Assembly: GCF_901933205.1 (NCBI RefSeq)
Contig: NC_044572.1
Coordinates: 34,937,501-35,001,500, forward strand
Length of the DNA: 64,000 nucleotides
Origin: Camarhynchus parvulus
Taxonomy: Eukaryota > Chordata > Aves > Passeriformes > Thraupidae
Direction: 5' to 3'
A model generated the notes under the pieces. That model was not told where the DNA came from, searched no databases, and was given only the letters and a program-made list of their open reading frames with translations. Positions 12,171-25,417 of the stretch are shown here, in pieces. How positions within the stretch are numbered: the stretch's first letter is position 1; each line of letters begins with the position of its first letter. Both the position numbers and the translations under genes were made by a program.

Positions 12171-15100
12171 CTCCTTCTTGATTTCCTTCCACACCCACAC
12201 CCTGAGGTTCTTACTTCCTGTACCATGACAGGGTTGCAGATAAAACTAGAGTGGAGGAAGGGAATCCAGCTTTTGCTGACTGCTGTGGAGATTTCTGGTC
12301 AGGAACGCTGAATGAAAGCTCCTGAGACACATTTTTATTCATAATACAACAGCAGTTCCTTTCCTGTGCCCCTCTTCAATGATGCTCTCCACAGCTGCCA
12401 TGGATTTCTGTGTGCTGATTTCAGCACTGCAGCACCACAGGGTTATTTTTGTCAGATTAGAAATATCCAATCCCCTGAACTTTGCATTGAAGATTGGATT
12501 TACTTGAGTCTCCCTCTCTTTCTGTTTTCCTGCTGTAGAGAGCTGCTTGTTTTTGAAATGTGTCCTGTTATTTGAGGCAGCAGATGTATTTATGGCTCAT
12601 TTTGTGATGACGTCTAAAGGCCAGGTTTGAACAGGGATTCTGCCGCTGCACAAGACTTGGGGTAAGGTGGCTTCTTTCCCAGGAAACTCAGAAAGGAAGT
12701 TTTTCTCTCTCTTATAGCAATGGAGCATAACACAGGGAGCATTTGGAAGGGTTAGAAATTAAACTCAGTGTCTGAAGATTGAGTACTGTCCTTTAATTGC
12801 AAACCATTCTTTAAAGTTTCTAGATGTCAGGTTGTTCCCTCCTATTACATCCCTGAATTGTGTCACTGGTCTGTCTTTTGTCTAGCTAGACCCATGAAAC
12901 TGTGAAAAAAAATTTGGTAAAACCATAAAATTTATTTTGGAAGTCAGTGCAAAGAGGGAAGAAAACTTAGTGATTCATATATTATGAAAGATAACATATG
13001 ATTCCAGTTTTCCAATGAATTTATAAGAGATCAAAAGAGTGATCATGTGAGAGGGATGTAGTACACTGATCATATGTGTAAAAATAAAGACCAAATGATA
13101 ATAAGTAGATATGGTAGAGAAATCGACATCTATACATGCTGGTAAATGTATATGAGCATATTCAGAAAAAAAGAAAGTTGGACTTCAAATTTTTTTCTAC
13201 ATTAGGATATAATTATTGGAAACACATCCATTTCAGTATCTGATTGTACAGCACTGGTGTTTGGTCAGGTGTACTGTCTTTTACTTTGATTATAGGTAAA
13301 GATTCAGCTTTCTGTTCTAAAATAAGAATATCTTGCCTATATTTAAGGATAAAGGAATTTGACTTAAAATAGATTTGAGTCAAAATGTTTTCTATACTGT
13401 TTTTATTTTGAGATCTGGTAGATTTTTAGGTTAGCTTTTAAAGAGGGTTTTAATAATTGTTTGGGGTTTTTTTCCATCAGGCTGGACACTTACTTCAGTG
13501 CTTGGCAGAATCTGTATTCGTGCAGTGTATTGTTCAATGAACAGACTTCTGTAGTTCCATAGGTGCTTTTAATCTTTACTGCTTTAGCAGTGCATGCAAA
13601 TTCTGTCACAGGAGAGTAGACCTGGACATGCAAAGATCAAGTGCCCTTTCAGTGGCAAAAGTCCTGGACTGTAAGGGGTAATGAGAGTGGCAGGCTCTGG
13701 TTAGCATTATATAGTGCATGAATAAAATTATTATAATTGGTAAAGGTAAGTAGAATATATTGTAGTCACTGGTACTGAGCTTACCAAAAGAACATGAGAA
13801 CCATCTGCAGTTTAGCACCATGACCACTGGGATTTCTGAGCTCACAATGCTTATATATAGCTCTGGACAACTCTTTGGCTGAAATAAATCACTCTCACCC
13901 TACTGAAATCAATGGAGCAGTTGTAAGTTTTATAAATCAAAGCTTGGCCATCTCTGATATAAATTTTTTTATTGAGTTGAGACATCATGGAGGTCTCAGT
14001 AGTAGGCTGCATTCATTTTTTTGTCTCTTAGGAGATGTTTCTTCAGTACTGATTATGCTACTTTATTTATGCTAAGTTCACTTTTTGATAAATTTTAAGC
14101 TAATACATATTTTGGGGCACTTTTTCAGTAAACCATGCAAAGATTTGTTACCTATTATCCAGAAGACATTAAATATAATAATAATTGAGATGCAGAATAA
14201 ATAGTGCATGAATATAGTGCCCTAGTCTAGGATATGCAAAAAATTAATTTCTACTTCTGTAGAACAGCAGGAGCAGTCAGAGCTCAGCTCTCAAATCCTT
14301 GTTGGAACCAGTACAAAAAGATACTTGTACTTTGAAGGACATTGCAACCTAAAGCTGAAACTGTTTTGAGACATCATAAGAGCTGCAAAGTCTTTCTTCA
14401 GAGATGGTATCAAACAATTTTGGCACCTAATCAGTTGTTTCTCTCATTGTTATAAAAACACTGAAGCATTTTCAAGTGAGTGTTTTGAGAACAGCATTTG
14501 TACAAGGCGCTCCTGCTGTATTAGAAGTGCCTGCAAGGCATTTCTTGGGGACATGTGATTTGCAGCTAATGATCATGAAGAACCACCTCATGTTAATATT
14601 CTTCCACTGCCTTTGTGCACAGCCACTGGGTTGCTTGATGGAAGCTCACATTTCACATCTCCTCCTATCCAAGGGTTATGTCGTCGTAAATTGCCTGCGG
14701 CAGAACCTGGCATTCTCCTGGATTTCACTGTCTAATGGCACCGATTGGTGCCTCATGGACCTCATCAGCTATACATGACTGCTCCCAAATCTGGCTTCCT
14801 CATGCCAACAGGGACTGAGTCTTGGACCCTAATGAGTGAGAAGCTGGGAGGAAATGTGGCGCTTCTAGACAATAAATTAGGTTCAGAAAAGAAGCATTTA
14901 TCAGTTGAAAATGTTTACCATTTGGAGGTCTCTGGACCACACTTTGCGCAGCAGCAGTGTACGTAAATAGACTGGCATCAGATGAAATGATGCACTGGAA
15001 CTGCTGAGCAATAGGCTATAGGCATGTCTTTGGAAAAACAATAAAGTCAGCTGCTGTTCTCTGTTGCACCTTAAGCAGGGAAGGATATGCCCAGGGTGAG

Positions 15101-18100
15101 CTGCAGTTTGCTTTGGAATAATTCACTCTTCAGTAGAGATAGGTTATTATAAAACCTTGATCCAAAATAATTCTTTTATTTATGTGATGTGTCACTTCTA
15201 TAAAAATGTAACATAAATGTATTGAAGTTGTTTTTCCTTGTGCTCTCGGGAGAAACTAAATCTCCATTTTTCTTAACATTTATAAGCAAACCTCTCTCAT
15301 GTAGTAATAAATCAGCTTATCCTAAGTTATTTCTAGTGTATTTATGTGATGCTCTGTGCTACTTAATTTATTTTTTTTACCGACATCTTCTGTTTTCTAG
15401 TTATCTTTTCATTACATTCAGATGAAACCACTCTCTTAATAGTTAGGGGAGGATGCTGTGACTGGTACTTATGGCTGACATGGATAGCACTCTTGTTACC
15501 CTATTCCTTTTCCATCTCTTTTCCTTTTATCTGTTGGATGCTTGCCACACACTATAATCACAAGCACTTTTAGGTCAGCGACTGCTGTGTTTTATTTTTA
15601 AACTGTACTTGTTAGCAGTTGGAGGTAACACCAAACCTGATTTTGGGTTCCAAATGCTGCCATAATGGGAATATTTAATGATAATAAAATGCTTTGCTTC
15701 TCTTTCATTTAGAGTTCCACCTAATCTGACTAAGCAATCAGCAGTTAGTAGGCAGATCTAAATGAAATATTATTACTCTATAAAGCTGTTTAAATTTGAA
15801 TGACCTTTTATTTAAGATGCATAAGCATTTTTGCAACATTTGCACTGTTAAGCAAAGTATATGCTATAAAAGAAGCATTTATTGCTTGCTTGTAAAAATA
15901 AAATACAATATTGGTAAGTTAGCTGGAAGCTTGTAGATATCCTAAAAAGATGACAAGGTAAGATAAGCAGTAGAGCTAAGCCAAAATTGTTCTGGAGGTC
16001 TTTCTGAATAGCTGTCAGTTTTATGTTCTCCTAGCACAATAATGGGCACTCCCAGGAGGTGGGAGTCTCATGAGATAATTATTCTTCTGAGGTTTAGACT
16101 GGTTTTTCTATGCCTTTTCCACAGATTGGTAAGACTGCCTTATAATTATTCTCCTCTTTCACTAGATTTTTCTAATGTAGAAATTAATAGAATTAAATTT
16201 GTATACATGCACTGTACTTACATTACTTAGCCTATTAATGAATTTCAAGCTATATTGAATGCTATCAGATGGCAATAGTAAGTGGTCTGGTTAGCTTTTA
16301 TCTTGCAAATTGGATTTAAGTCTCACTGCCCTTGCCTCTTGAGATGTGTTTCTTTTTAATATTCAGGTCTATTTTCTGCTGTCATAAGCAGGCATATTTA
16401 CTCTCTCAGATTGGTATACCTTTAACTATCCTTGAAAATAATAAGAACAAGAAATAAAAGTTTAAAATAAATGTATATTTTAGAGCTGTTGAATATTTTT
16501 ATAGTTCTCGATGCGCAAAGCTGACGCAGTTGTTCACTATCTCCCTTGTGAGCATCAAAAAATGTTGATGAAATTAAGCAAAAACCTGGAAAACCTCAGC
16601 TTCCTTTGGGGTGAGTTGTTGGGCAACGCACTGTCTCAGTCATTAGTTACAACTGGTGTTGCCAATAAACTCACAGATAACCAGCAACCTTGTCCTCTGG
16701 GCTCTCAAGAAAATCTGTATTTTGGGAGGTTTTGCTGCTAGACTGATCTGACAAGCTCTGACAGGCTTTCCTGTATGATATAACGAACATTCAGGAAAAG
16801 CAGGGAAAACTTTTTCGAGAAAGATAGACGTGTATTGGTGTATTTCCAAGATGAAATACCTATCCTAGCTCTGGTGGTGTTGGACATGAGTGAATTAGCT
16901 CATCTTTTTACCCAGCTTTTGTGTCTCCCAGGATGAGAGCAGAGCTGCAGAGCCGTGGTTGCCACTAAGACTTGCAATTCTTGCTCAGCACCAACCCTTC
17001 CCCTTAGCTTAAAAAAATGGCATCATTTTGCTTTGGACATTTGCCAGATCTTTCCAAAGGAAAGGCATGAATGTTTTTTGTTCTCCCCTCTGTGCTCCGG
17101 AGAACATTAGTCAGTTTTGAGTCTCTGAGCATGTAGACACACGTTTGTCCTTTGGGAGTAATGAAATGCTTGAATGTGAACCTTGCTTGGATGAAGATCA
17201 GTATGTTATCAGAAGAACAAAGCTCTCCTTGGTTTCATTACTGGGAAGCAAATGATGGAAAGCATCTTTTTTGTGTCCATAGGTATTGATCTGCCAGAGT
17301 ACTGGTACCTCCATGTCAGCCCTGGGAGCTTGGGCACAAGGACAAAACAGCTTCTGTAATTCTGCCTTGCATTTGGCCAGGATTCATCATCAAGGCTGTG
17401 GTTATGCTACGGCATTTAAAGAATTCTGACTCATTTGCTGTTTAAAGGGAAGGCTGTGCTGGATCATATAGATCAGCTGCTGATTTTGGCCCAGTGATGA
17501 AAAAAAAAATGAGGATTTTGATGTCTAAACTTTACCATTCAGGGTATAAATCACAGTAGAAAGTGTACTTGCCTAATGGTATTTACCTGCTGAAAGCTTA
17601 CAGCAAATACACTTGCAAAACTTTTGGTGACTATTGCTTCTTTTCCCTGAGCCTTTGCAATGAAATTTATTAAATACTGTTGTGCCAAGACCATAACCTT
17701 ATTCACAATTAATTGTCCTTACACAAAGTGTTTCAGGGGGATAAGTAAGAGGGTTTGTTCAAAATTGTGGCAATTGGGTGTATCTTTAAAAAGAACAGGA
17801 TAGAAGAGGGTATTTTTTTCCTCACTGACTGATTTTATGATCGAAGATATGATGGATGTGCTTTTAGGCACTAGCTTTACCATCTTCTGAGACTTTCTGC
17901 AAGATAAGTGGAGTAAGAAACAAATTTTATTTGTTCTTTTTAAAAGGGTGAAGAACAATTCCAGAAAAGTTACAGAGAAAAATTGTGCTTTCTCCTTCCC
18001 TTGTAATTTATTTATGTAAAAATAACCAGCCTATCTCCAGTTACACAGAAGCAAAATCCATTTTAATATAGGAATTACTGTTTCCACTCTATTTGATCTG

Positions 18101-21100
18101 CTTTTAGCATGTAAAGAAGTTTCATGTGTTCTAAGACACTTAAATACAGTATTCTTGTGCTGTCTGCATCTTTAAAATTTGCAAAGTAGGAAACTGGGGT
18201 ATTATCCAGGCTGCAGTTGCATCTTCCTTTATACATTGTCGGTGGCTAAATTCCGTTCTCTCATTCAAAGCCACTGGAGACACTCCTGCAGTTGTCCTAT
18301 GAGCACCAGTTTGAAATTTCACCAATTTTAATTTGACAGTGAAAATGCTAGAGAGACATAGGATTGGCCTCATCAGACATGCTGATGGCCAAAGTTTCTC
18401 TGGGGAAAATGCTGCCAGCATTGCAGGTTGCAAAGAGAAATTGTCTCACCTATTCCCAGGCATCAGGACATTTTGCACAGACCTGTTGGTTATTTTGATA
18501 AAACTTGTGGAAGACATAAGTGTATTTTAAATTTTGTAGGGTTTCATACAAGGTATTTTGTAAATATATGATACTGTAAGAACTCGTTATCAACTGTTAA
18601 AGAGCCAGGCTGTAGTAAAAAGCTCTTGAAAGAATTGAAGACTTCCATGAGGCAATTAAAATTCTTCTCAAGTAAGGAAACAATACATAAACTGTATTAA
18701 TCTGAGGGCAACTACTCCATTATAGTATTTTAAATACTGGTAGTAATTATTTTATGGCTAATACTGCAGAGAAGAAGGTGTAGCTACATAGATCTTTCTA
18801 AGACATAAGTTTCTTGTCAGGGTAAACATAGTGTCATGGAGCTGAATTTTAAGAATGTCAACATTTCTCCAGTATTCAGATGCAGAGTAGTAAGAGCAGG
18901 AGCAGCAGTAGTGGGAGATCAGTTAAATAGTGGGTGATGATAGAATAGAACACACCTGTGAAGTGTTTGTCCAACTGCACAACATACTTGATGAGAAGGT
19001 GGGTGCCTCAGTAATAGCTGGCCTTAATCCAACCCATTTTCTTAGAAAAGCTGAAGATTTAGAGGCTAATATCACATCAAATAATAATTCAATTGGCCTT
19101 GAATGTAGTTGATACACTTATATAAAACTGCCCACCAAAGAATGTGATTAATAGTGTCACATTCTTCTGACAGGGGAGGTATATAGGTACAGTACTGATT
19201 CTTATCCTAGGAGTCCCATTTATTCCAAGTTTTACCCAGAGCTGTGGGAATGATAAATATGCTTTGCAGGTGGGTGGTGTTTTTCCTGTTTTTCATGTTT
19301 TAATGTAGAGACGCAAATGCTGCAGCAATACTACAGGACCTGGAAAGCAAGCCAAAGTAAAATCTCATTATTTGCTAAGATTTTATTCTTCTGCAGATCA
19401 TTATGCCTGCTTTGAATGACAGGATTGTTCTCATCTCTGATTTCCAAGGCTTGAAGGTATCTTTAGACTACAGAGTTTGTTAAGGTCCCTGGGATATGCA
19501 TAGCCCCTGTGAATTTCCATTTTGTTCTGAGTATGCAGTTTCAGTCTTTTCAGTAAGAAATGCTTATATTTTTATATCCAGAGAGGGACAAATGCAGGGC
19601 TACATGGGGCAGATGGGGATAATCTCCAAAAGCAAATGAACAGCCACCACAGTCAGCTGCAGGACTAGGACCCCCTCACATCCTTGAACAGACAAATGCT
19701 TATGTCCCTGCTTAGAGGGATGATAAAATGACTCATGTCAAAAATAACAGAGTTACCAAAAGCAATGAGTTGGACTTTGCTAAAGGTTAATAAGTTTTCT
19801 GGGAATGTGCTGGCTCTTTTGAGAAGCCAGATGAAGGGGTATCATGTCAATGTATGAGTGAATTTCTGGAACTGGGAATGTGCTGGCAATACCTCAACAT
19901 AAATGTACTAATTTACTAATTCAAATACTTCATGGTGACTATTTTAATGCCATTTTTTATCATTATTGTAGTTATTTCTGTCATGTGTCCTTTCCTACCG
20001 TGCCTGAGCTGCTTTGCTGAGTCCAGGGATCACTGGCTGGAAGGTTGTGGGGGGTGAGTTTTAGGATGCAGTAAGTAAATGACTGGAAATGTGTTGCCAT
20101 GTCCTGTACAGTGATAAAATTACTGCATCAGAACTATGCTCAGATATGCCAGCTGATTATCTGGTTTTGATTTTCGGCCAGGAACTAACTGGTCATTAGT
20201 TAGAAGCTAAAGTATATCTGTGCAAGATAGGAGGTCTGCTAATGTGATGTGATTTAACTTATGTCATGTGCTTATTCCTAAAAATATGTGGAATCTCTCA
20301 GTCAGGCAGAGCTCTGATGGTCCCATTTTAATGCCTTGATGCCCCTGGTTTATAGGTTAAAAACATGAATAAGTGAAATTTACTGTGTTAGATTTTAATT
20401 ACACTGGCATTAGTGTTGAAACAGAGAATGGTAACAATCATTTGGGTGTAATTTTTAGGGACCAGATTAAATTTACTGGCAGCTAATAAAGACAACAGAT
20501 CTTTTGATAATGGAGGATACAGATATTTTTGATGATTTTTCATTGTCTGCCTTTCTAGTTTTTAGACACCAATCTTTAATAATCTCTATAAGGAAATTCT
20601 TCATTATTGCTCTGGGAGAAAAACCTTTCAGAGCACTTAGATTATGGAGGTTCTTAAATACCATCCAAGGGCAATTGATTCAGTGTGATTCAGCATTAAA
20701 AAGGACCTACCTGTCTAAGATTAGGTAGTGTGATTACTCCTCTGCACTCTTAAATCTTGCATATTTCCCAGGAAATACTTAAAGCATTGGGAACATTTTT
20801 ATCAGCTTGCTTATATCCCTGTCAGCTTCTTGGGTTTGCACTCTGGAAGAGGTTGTTTAATTCTGTTTCTTGGGCCCTAAGAAAGACTAGACTCCTAAAT
20901 AGAGTTTGAAAATTAGAACTGTACAGATACCCTTCCCTTTTTCACTTCTCCTATTCCTATTGAGAACTCTGATTATTCTTTCCCAACTTCCAAATTTAAA
21001 ATTATATTTCCAATGCTTTTAATTATATTTAAATCTGTGCAGAATAGAGAGGCAGATTTTAATTAATGGGATATTGCTCCAATCTGATGGTCATAGCTGG

Positions 21101-22479
21101 CTGAACACCACTCACCAGCCACAGAACATGGCTCCTTATAATTTTGTTATACAAGTTTAGCTGTGGATTTAAAACATTCAAATCTCCTGCGATCTGTTGG
21201 AGGACATCCCTAATAACCCACATACTTCAAACTCATATTTTATTTGATACTTGGTAACTCTTCTAAATTATCAGGTTTACCTATTTGCATGATCTTTTAC
21301 CTGCATTTTAGTAAAACAAACACCTGCATTGAACAAAAGTAACCAGGAACTGACCACCTGTCTGTGAATGGAAAGATACCATTTTGAAATCTGAGGCAAA
21401 AGCAGGAGAACACAATTTCAAATGACCCTGGTTCACAGAGCTGGCTAAATGATCTACCTTCAGAGCAGTGCCTTCTAATAGCAAGTTTGTGGTAGGCAAA
21501 AGGAAAAGATACAAAATAGCTGTCAATTTATATTGTGGTTATTAACAGCTTACTGTTTCAGTCTAATTGCTGTGTGAGAGAGAACTCCACCCCTTTTGTG
21601 AGCTTTTTCTGACATTTAAATTACACACTATTGCTGATTTTTAATTTTTTTCTTAGGAGAGAACAGCGCAGTGGGAAGCTCCCATCATCTGAATTAATAC
21701 ACCAATTATGAACTGTGTTGGAAGTAAACAGTTTGATCATTTCTGTACCTTATGCTGAAAGCTAAAGTGCCTCATTAAGACAAGAACTGAAGTCTCGTTC
21801 CATATTTTAGCTGTCCACGTACTTGTGATGAGAAAGTTCAGTGATAAAGCTGGCAACTGCTCACTCCTCCACGGGCAACTATTCGTTCTGAATGAAACAT
21901 TAAATAGAGTTTTTGACATGCTGAAATATTTCAACAGCTCCATTGCTAATTATTTACTGCAAGAGAGTTAATTTTGCTCCTCACAGTAGCAGTGACTTTT
22001 CAGGATTTAGGGTGGGGGACTTATTTGACAGTATGATTATTTGCAACTTTGAAAATGAGAATATTCTTTCTTAGAGTGGTCAGAGGTGCCTGTAAGGGTA
22101 GTTACCATATGTAATAGAGCCATTGTGATGTCCAAAGTATATGCCAAATGAGTGCCATCAAACATAGAAAAATGTCCCAATTTAAAGTAGTTTGTAAAAT
22201 GACTGCAAAGTGACATAGTTGTTTGTGTGTGTATTAATTGTTGAGAGGGCAAAATAAATTAAACCAGCCCTTCACCAGGATAATAGTAGCCAGTAGGGGA
22301 TCAGATAAAAGAAAATGAACTTCTGTAATTGGTGTTTTTTTCTAATCACAGAGTGGAAACAAAAGAATGGATCTATGTTTCATGTGTCAGAAAAGAACAG
22401 GTGCCCCCTAAAGAAGCCCCCTTACTACTCTTTCACTTTAGTCTCCATCCACCAGTGTATGCCAAGAACCACCCACCCG
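12171..22479. other. Long non-coding stretch, no gene seen
   Basis: AT-rich intron-like DNA. I looked for exons of known families flanked by splice sites and found none. Open frames (for example 14476-14778, 14745-14966 and 18140-18433) have no recognised domain. A 9-bp-arm inverted repeat lies at 19139-19165. Confidence 0.55.
19139..19165. repeat. Inverted repeat, 9-bp arms
   Basis: AGAATGTGA (19139-19147) and its reverse complement TCACATTCT (19157-19165) are separated by 9 nt. Repeats this short arise by chance at this scale. Confidence 0.8.
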
Positions 22480-23158
22480 GAGAACCTCTTGGCAGAAAAG
22501 AACCTGGATTCCTCTTGGACCCCAAGATCAAAATGAGCCAGCAATGTCTTCTTCCTTTGAAGGCAGCTGGTGGGACCCTGGGCTGCAATTAGGAGCATCA
22601 TTGCCAGCAGGTTAAAGGACAGGTGATTCTCCCCCTCTGCTCGGTGCTGATGAGGCCAACTGGGTGCTGTGTCCAGTGCTGGGTTCCCCAGTGTGAGAGA
22701 GCTAAGGAACTGCTGGAGAGATCCTTATAAAGGGCTGCAAAGGCATTGCAAGGATGGAGGATCTCTCCTATCAAGAAAGGCTGAGCAAGCTGGGACTGTT
22801 CAACCTGCAGAAGAGACGGCTCAGGGGAATCTTATCAAAGTGTATAAATATCTGAAGAGAGGGTGCAAAGAGAACAAAGCCAGTTCTTTTCAGTGGTGTC
22901 CTGTGACATTACCAGTGGCAATGGGCACAAAAATGAAACACAGGAGGCTCTGTCAGAGCATCAGGAAACACGTCTTCACTGTGAGGGTGACCAAACACCA
23001 GTACAGGTTGCCCAGTGGGGTTGTGGTGTCTCCATCCTTGGAGGTACTCAGGAGCTGTCTGGACATGGTTACAGGTGGCCATGCTTGAGAAGGGGGTTTG
23101 GACCACATCCTCTCCATAGGTATCTTCCAACCCCAATCATTCTGTGGCTCTGTGATGG
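22480..23158 (+). mobile_element. CR1 LINE 3' portion, forward strand
   Basis: The segment follows the CR1 3' order. First come the last ORF2 codons around ATGAGCCAGCAATGT, a reduced LGC block and GCCAGCAGGTT. Then come the region around GTGTCCAGTGCTGGGTTCCCC-like wording, TTTTCAGTGGTG, GGCAATGGGCACAAA, ACTGTGAGGGTGACC and GGTTGCCCAGTGGGGTTGTG. It ends with CCAACCCCAATCATTCTGTG. The open frames of 139 and 102 codons inside it are remnants or chance frames of this element, not host genes. It is 5'-truncated, as is usual for CR1. Confidence 0.9.
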
Positions 23159-25372
23159 CTATCCACATTAAATTGAATAATAAAATTCCATCTGTACCAA
23201 GAAAAGTATTAAAAACCCCAGGTCTATAAAGAGTGCAAACACTGTTTATGTTTCACAGAAGCTCTTACTCAGCAGTCTTCTATTCTATATATAATTACAT
23301 ATATAAAAATAAGAAAGATGTATTTAATAATATATGCTAACTTAATGTTTTGGAAACAAAGAAATAAATATGAAAGTGTACGTGGTAAACCTGTGAAAAA
23401 GCTCTTTAAAGGAAATATTCAAAGAGCATTAAAACACTCATAATTATTAGTCTTGGTCCTAAAATAACAATAGAAGATTAAAAAAATTAGTAACTAGACT
23501 TGTTCATCCGGTGAATCATTTATCTGCACACTGCCAGTAAACCAGTGGCTTCCAGACTGGATTTTCCTCACACACAAGTGTCTTTCCTTGCACATGCAGG
23601 TCATAGTCTTAAAATTAGTTGTTACTGGAAAGGAAGTCCAAAATTCAGACAATGGTGGCAGAGAATCTAGGCTGAGGCAGTTCTTCCAAGGTGAACTGCA
23701 AAATATTTTTTTATAATCCTTTAGTAAGGACAAAGGCAAAAAAAGAAAATCTTTACTCCTTTTTCGTCGAGACTATAAGAAATCAGCAAATAATGACATT
23801 TCCCCTTTGGGAGCTGTCCTGCTGCTAGTCTGCTTAACTCTTTACTGTCGTGGGAATCACTAATACTTTTTAGCATATCTAGAACTGCGTATGACATACA
23901 GCTACAGTATGGATATTTGTTACTGTTTTCCTTATGCTTAGAAATGCCACTTATAAGTCATAAATATTTGATTCATGTGGTGTAATTTGTGGGCTTTCCT
24001 GTAAAACAGAGTTTATGCTTTTCAGTGCATTATCAGTCATGAGAGTCAGAAGAATCACTTTGAACTTAGTTTCTTATTAGATCTGCTTTAGCCAAATCAG
24101 CCCTGGTGCTGGTAGCACAAACCCACACGTGTTGGCATTACATCATCACTTTCACAAAGTACAAGGAAGTAGTAAAAAGCAATTCTGTCATTCCTGTGTC
24201 TTTCACAACTGCATCCAAAAAAGCAACACTTTGGTACAGGGCCAGGCCCAGAGAAGAGCAAGGGTTGAAGTCCATGGATGACTTTACTTACTATATATTT
24301 CATGTAAGATCATTCCTCAGAAATTACTTAAGAATGGCTCTGAGCAATGTGTTAACCCTTTACTGCCCACTGTTGGCAGCAATACTGTATTCTGTCTTCA
24401 TGTTTCTTTAAATAAAAAATCTTATGTAGTTTTACTTTTTATCTGCCTGCTTAAAGCTTTGCCAACTTTTCAGTCCTCCCTTTACTCTAGTCTTTCTACA
24501 CTTACTCAGCTTTAAGTGTTCCATCAGCTTTAGGAAAGTATTTTTTCCTAAGATCCTTTTCATCCTCCCTGATCTGTGAAGAGTAAAGCAAATAAAGTGA
24601 AGAAATAACCTTTTGTTCCTTACTCCCATTTTCCAGTTCCAAGTATCATTTTTGGTTTGACAATTTTCTCCAATATATTTTTTGTCAATTTTGCATTATG
24701 AGAAACCTTTTCATAGCTGCAATATTCCTCAGGAGTCAGCATTCTGCATTCCTTTTGCTCTTCTGTTTAGCATACAACTGACTTCTAGTACTTTTTTAGG
24801 TTTAATAAATATTTGCTTTCTTAGCCGGTATGTTTCAAAGCTTTTAGCTAACAGTATTGCCTGTAATATTATTTGTGGAAGTCTCTCATGCTTTTTTTGC
24901 CAGTTCTAGTCTTTGCAGTAAGTACTCCAAGGTTTTCTGGTTTTGCCAAGGTCATTTATGATACAGTTTTGAGAAGACTTAAAAGAATTTTAAAACTACG
25001 TTAGCTGGACATTCTGTAATTCTTTTACAGTGAGTCTTTCTTATGCTGACATTCATAAAAGTATGTCACAGATGACATGGGGATATTTTGTTGGGTTTTT
25101 CAGAGCTGTTACTCATCTTGTCTCCTTTGACAACTTCTTTCAACCTTAGCTGGCATATTTTCTGAATCTAGACAAGAAGCCACTGTAGAAAATATGAACC
25201 TTTCAAGAAAAGAGCAATAGGAAAGACCCTGTCTTATCACCTGAGAGTACCTCAGTGAACCTTTTCCCCATGCTGCCAGTCACAGTTTTGGTAGTCATTA
25301 CAATCAAAGTTCATATGAGAGATTTAATTTCATGAGACATCAATGCAGGGCATTTGTCATTTGTGCCAAGTC

Positions 25373-25417
<45 letters not shown>

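Noticed and set aside
14476..14966. Two overlapping open frames of 100 and 73 codons on the + strand.
   Set aside because: Different frames, no recognisable domain, no exon signals matched to a family. Possibly a conserved non-coding stretch but nothing in the sequence proves it.
22669..23171. Open frames of 139 and 102 codons.
   Set aside because: They lie within a CR1 LINE 3' end.
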